Shown here piece after piece: positions 5,860 through 7,583 of a stretch of DNA of 7,583 nucleotides; the first letter of the stretch is position 1, and every line of letters begins with the position of its first letter. Made by a program: the position numbers and the translations under genes. Location: NCBI GenBank assembly GCA_009783865.1, contig WRCR01000183.1, positions 1 to 7,583 of the forward strand, given 5' to 3'. This DNA comes from Planctomycetaceae bacterium. GTDB taxonomy: Bacteria > Planctomycetota > Planctomycetia > Pirellulales > Thermoguttaceae. The notes under the pieces are model-generated. The model searched no databases. It was not told where the DNA came from and saw only the letters and a list, made by a program, of their open reading frames with translations.

Positions 5860-7383
5860 TCATTGCGTTTTGCCGACTTTGATGTTGTGCAATATCCTCG
5901 AAACCCGATTCTGCTGGCGGGTCAATTCGACTACTTTTTGCTTCAGAGGTTCAAAGTCGGCGTTGGATTCCTTCTTCAACTCTTCGAGAAACAAATCGTA
6001 CCGCTGTGTTCGGTCGTTGACCCGCTGCTGCATTGAACGAATCATCTTGAGTTCCGAAAGCAGTTTAATGAGCGGTTCTTTGTCCATCTCGCCGCCTGCG
6101 CACGGCATCTGTTCCGGCGGATTTTCCTTACGCTTCTCCGCTTCTTTGATTGCTTCTTTCACCGCTTCAAGCATTTCCTGAAGCGCGGCAATAATCGAGT
6201 CCTCGATTTCCATTGTCGCAATATCCAACTTGACGGATTTGAGCCGCTGCTGCGCTTCGCTCATATCGAACCGCGCCTGCAACAGCGATTCCGTCATCGC
6301 CTGCGCCGTCCCGTCTTCCCGCAGCAAAACCAGCGCAGCATCAGCGTCTCTTATCACTTCCTGCTGTTCGCCGCTCAACTGATTCGATTGAATTTCGACT
6401 TGCCGGCGGTTGAAATCGTCCGCCTTTTTCAAATCATCGGCAAGCGTTTCGGTTTTCCGGCGAATCCCCTGTTCGATTTTTATCATTCGTTGAAAGCGGG
6501 ACTCCAACCTTTCCAGCGTCTGCATCAATTCTTCTTCCCGAATTTGCCGCAGTATCTTTTCGAGTTCTGCTTTTACCCGCTGAAGTTGCGCTATGGCTTC
6601 TTCCTGTTCTTCGACTGCTCCGCTCTTTTCGCTTTTCTTCAGTTTTTCCTCCGCTTGTTTCATTCTGTCGAGAGCGTTCTGCATCGCTTTCTGCTGCGGG
6701 CTGCTGTTTTTCTGGTTATCTTTTTCACAGTATTTGTCTTTGTTCTCACTATTTTTATTTTCGCCGTCCTTGTCCTCACCGTCTTTCTTCTCACCGTCCT
6801 TGTTCTCGTCGTCCTTTTTTTCTTGTGAATTTGCCGGTGATTCATGTTCCTTCATTTGTTCCTGCAAGGTTTGGGAACGCAGCCGAATATCCTTTTGTTC
6901 TTTTTCGAGCGGCGTTATTTGTTCGCTTTCCCGCTGCGTGGTTTTCGCTTCCAATGCTTTTTCCTGATGTATAAGTTCTTCTAAATCCCGCAGAAATTGC
7001 TTAATTTTATCTTTTTCTGCGTCCCGCCGCTGTAGTCGATTTTCGTTTTCCAATATCCGCAGGAGTTCCAGCAATTCCTTTTCAACGCTTTCCTGAGCGG
7101 AAAGCGAATCGGTGAATCGCCGGTTTTCCAGCAGGCGGACGAGGTTATCCATCTGTACATTCAGCAGTTTATCCTTGCTGATGAGCAGCACTTTTTTGAG
7201 CAGAGCGGCACGCTGCGGGTCGGTCTGTGCCGTCACTTCCGAAAGGCGGAACAATATCTGTTCGAGTTGATTGTACCGCTCGGCAATGCTGCGCTGTTTA
7301 TCCATCAATTCCTGCGCAGAAGATGGAATCACTGCGAAAAGAAGAGGAAACAAAATAAATGTGAAGCGGTACATAGCGGACAT
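5860..7383 (-). CDS. exported coiled-coil protein with charged low-complexity hinge (507 aa)
   Basis: From ATG 7381-7383 the product starts MSAMYRFTFILFPLLFAVIP followed by SSAQE. This is a typical signal peptide with a likely cleavage after SSA (residue 23), so the protein should act outside the cytoplasmic membrane. Residues about 25-180 are heptad-like coiled coil rich in Leu, Glu, Gln and Arg. Residues about 181-228 are a Lys/Asp/Glu/Asn hinge of tandem pentapeptides. Residues about 230-420 and 435-507 are again long coiled coil. A conserved-looking MPCAGG turn with a lone Cys lies near residue 428. There is no enzymatic motif. I recall similar large secreted coiled-coil proteins in planctomycetes but know no function. 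The frame is open up to 7437, but a good promoter overlaps that extension, so 7383 (or 7374, MYRF) is preferred. It lies upstream of, and in the same direction as, the secretin-like gene, 244 bases away. Confidence 0.88.
   Translation of the reverse strand: MSAMYRFTFILFPLLFAVIPSSAQELMDKQRSIAERYNQLEQILFRLSEVTAQTDPQRAALLKKVLLISKDKLLNVQMDNLVRLLENRRFTDSLSAQESVEKELLELLRILENENRLQRRDAEKDKIKQFLRDLEELIHQEKALEAKTTQRESEQITPLEKEQKDIRLRSQTLQEQMKEHESPANSQEKKDDENKDGEKKDGEDKDGENKNSENKDKYCEKDNQKNSSPQQKAMQNALDRMKQAEEKLKKSEKSGAVEEQEEAIAQLQRVKAELEKILRQIREEELMQTLERLESRFQRMIKIEQGIRRKTETLADDLKKADDFNRRQVEIQSNQLSGEQQEVIRDADAALVLLREDGTAQAMTESLLQARFDMSEAQQRLKSVKLDIATMEIEDSIIAALQEMLEAVKEAIKEAEKRKENPPEQMPCAGGEMDKEPLIKLLSELKMIRSMQQRVNDRTQRYDLFLEELKKESNADFEPLKQKVVELTRQQNRVSRILHNIKVGKTQ
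6736..6810 (-). repeat. five tandem 15-bp units coding DENKD-type pentapeptides
   Basis: Read on the minus strand, five consecutive 15-base units encode DENKD, GEKKD, GEDKD, GENKN and SENKD, forming the hydrophilic hinge between the two coiled-coil arms. The unit length is a multiple of three, so copy-number changes would alter hinge length while keeping the frame. The repeat also opens a spurious Arg/Lys/Thr-rich frame on the same strand. Confidence 0.8.
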
Positions 7384-7416
7384 TAAGTATATGATGACGT
7401 GCCTTATATTTGTACT

Positions 7417-7445
7417 ATTATCCGCCGAAAAATACATTTTGTCAA
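7417..7445 (-). promoter_or_regulatory. sigma-70-type promoter of the coiled-coil gene
   Basis: On the minus strand there is a perfect TTGACA (complement of 7440-7445), a 17-base spacer, and GATAAT (complement of 7417-7422), five of six matches to the -10 consensus. Transcription should start near 7410, giving a short leader of about 27 bases to ATG 7383 or 36 to ATG 7374. The -10 box falls inside the longest possible reading frame, which argues against the start at 7437. Confidence 0.7.
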
Positions 7446-7516
7446 GTTCTCTATTAACGCAGGAATTTCCTAATCTTACCAGTCCGATTGCAAGTTTTCA
7501 GAATCCCAATAGTTTA

Positions 7517-7583
7517 ATGAAGTTTTTCGGTTTGTTGGCGACACCTATTGCCTTTTTCGTCACCGCCTTGGTCTTGTCTCCCC
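7517..7583 (+). CDS. possible 5' end of an exported or membrane protein (partial, runs off right edge)
   Basis: ATG at 7517 opens a frame to the window edge encoding MKFFGLLATPIAFFVTALVL then SP. A lysine is followed by about 18 hydrophobic residues, as in a signal peptide or first membrane helix. The frame is also open upstream to a TTG at 7439, so the start is not certain. No Shine-Dalgarno sequence or good plus-strand promoter is visible. The gene would be divergent from the coiled-coil gene, sharing the 7384-7516 intergenic region. Only 22 codons are visible, so the call is weak. Confidence 0.4.
   Translation, partial: MKFFGLLATPIAFFVTALVLSP

Noticed and set aside
5833..5861. Hairpins CGGTTC-TAC-GAACCG and GACCG-CTAAA-CGGTC at the end of the coiled-coil gene
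   Set aside because: The stems are short and compete for the same bases, and no T run follows on the minus strand. The hairpin at 5773-5804 with a T tract is a better terminator candidate.
6660..6845. Minus-strand Arg/Lys/Thr-rich frame
   Set aside because: It is a frame-shifted reading of the 15-bp repeat inside the coiled-coil gene.
6388..6967. Plus-strand frames that look like hydrophobic membrane proteins
   Set aside because: Antisense of Lys/Glu-rich codons gives Phe/Leu/Ser-rich frames. They overlap the coiled-coil gene fully and contain its pentapeptide repeat in antisense.
1..7583. CRISPR array, tRNA, rRNA or insertion sequence
   Set aside because: No regularly spaced identical repeats with unique spacers, no cloverleaf or rRNA-like segment, and no transposase frame or paired terminal repeats were seen. 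The tandem repeats present are contiguous and coding.

Overview
The window looks like chromosomal DNA of a planctomycete or a close relative in the PVC group. The evidence is the pair of large minus-strand envelope-type genes. One encodes a membrane-anchored protein of secretin N-domain repeats with Gly-rich inserts and no secretin barrel. The other encodes an exported, very long coiled-coil protein. Clear Shine-Dalgarno sequences are mostly absent, which also fits. The phylum call is an inference from protein architecture and was not searched. Base composition is uneven: about 35% G+C over the first 240 bases, about 50-60% in two lines of tilS that were counted, and up to about 70% in the Gly-rich tail of the secretin-like gene.

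Layout, left to right. Bases 1-250 hold the 3' end of a plus-strand gene that resembles, by recall only, the C-terminus of HrgA/COG2958-type proteins. One base later comes a small, strongly acidic hypothetical protein (252-605). A possible 42-codon small ORF (612-740) overlaps the start of tilS (700-1767), which encodes tRNA(Ile)-lysidine synthetase. tilS converges with the secretin-like gene (1812-5615, minus), and a long inverted repeat covers the 3' end of tilS and most of the 44-base gap. Upstream of the secretin-like gene, 244 non-coding bases (5616-5859) hold a candidate -10 box, two small dyads and a terminator-like hairpin. Next comes the coiled-coil gene (5860-7383, minus), with a good sigma-70-type promoter at 7417-7445. 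The right edge has the beginning of a possible plus-strand exported protein (from 7517).

How the genes fit together. tilS is a housekeeping gene for decoding AUA codons. The two left-edge genes are compositionally different and look like accessory cargo. The two large minus-strand genes both carry N-terminal export or anchor signals and probably act in the cell envelope, but each seems to have its own transcription signals, so a joint function is only an inference. The most unusual structures are in the secretin-like protein. It has eight first halves but only seven second halves of its repeat, it ends in an FG-rich glycine tail, and its linker contains an in-frame palindromic element built from three alternating copies of one 8-mer plus an 18-bp tandem repeat.
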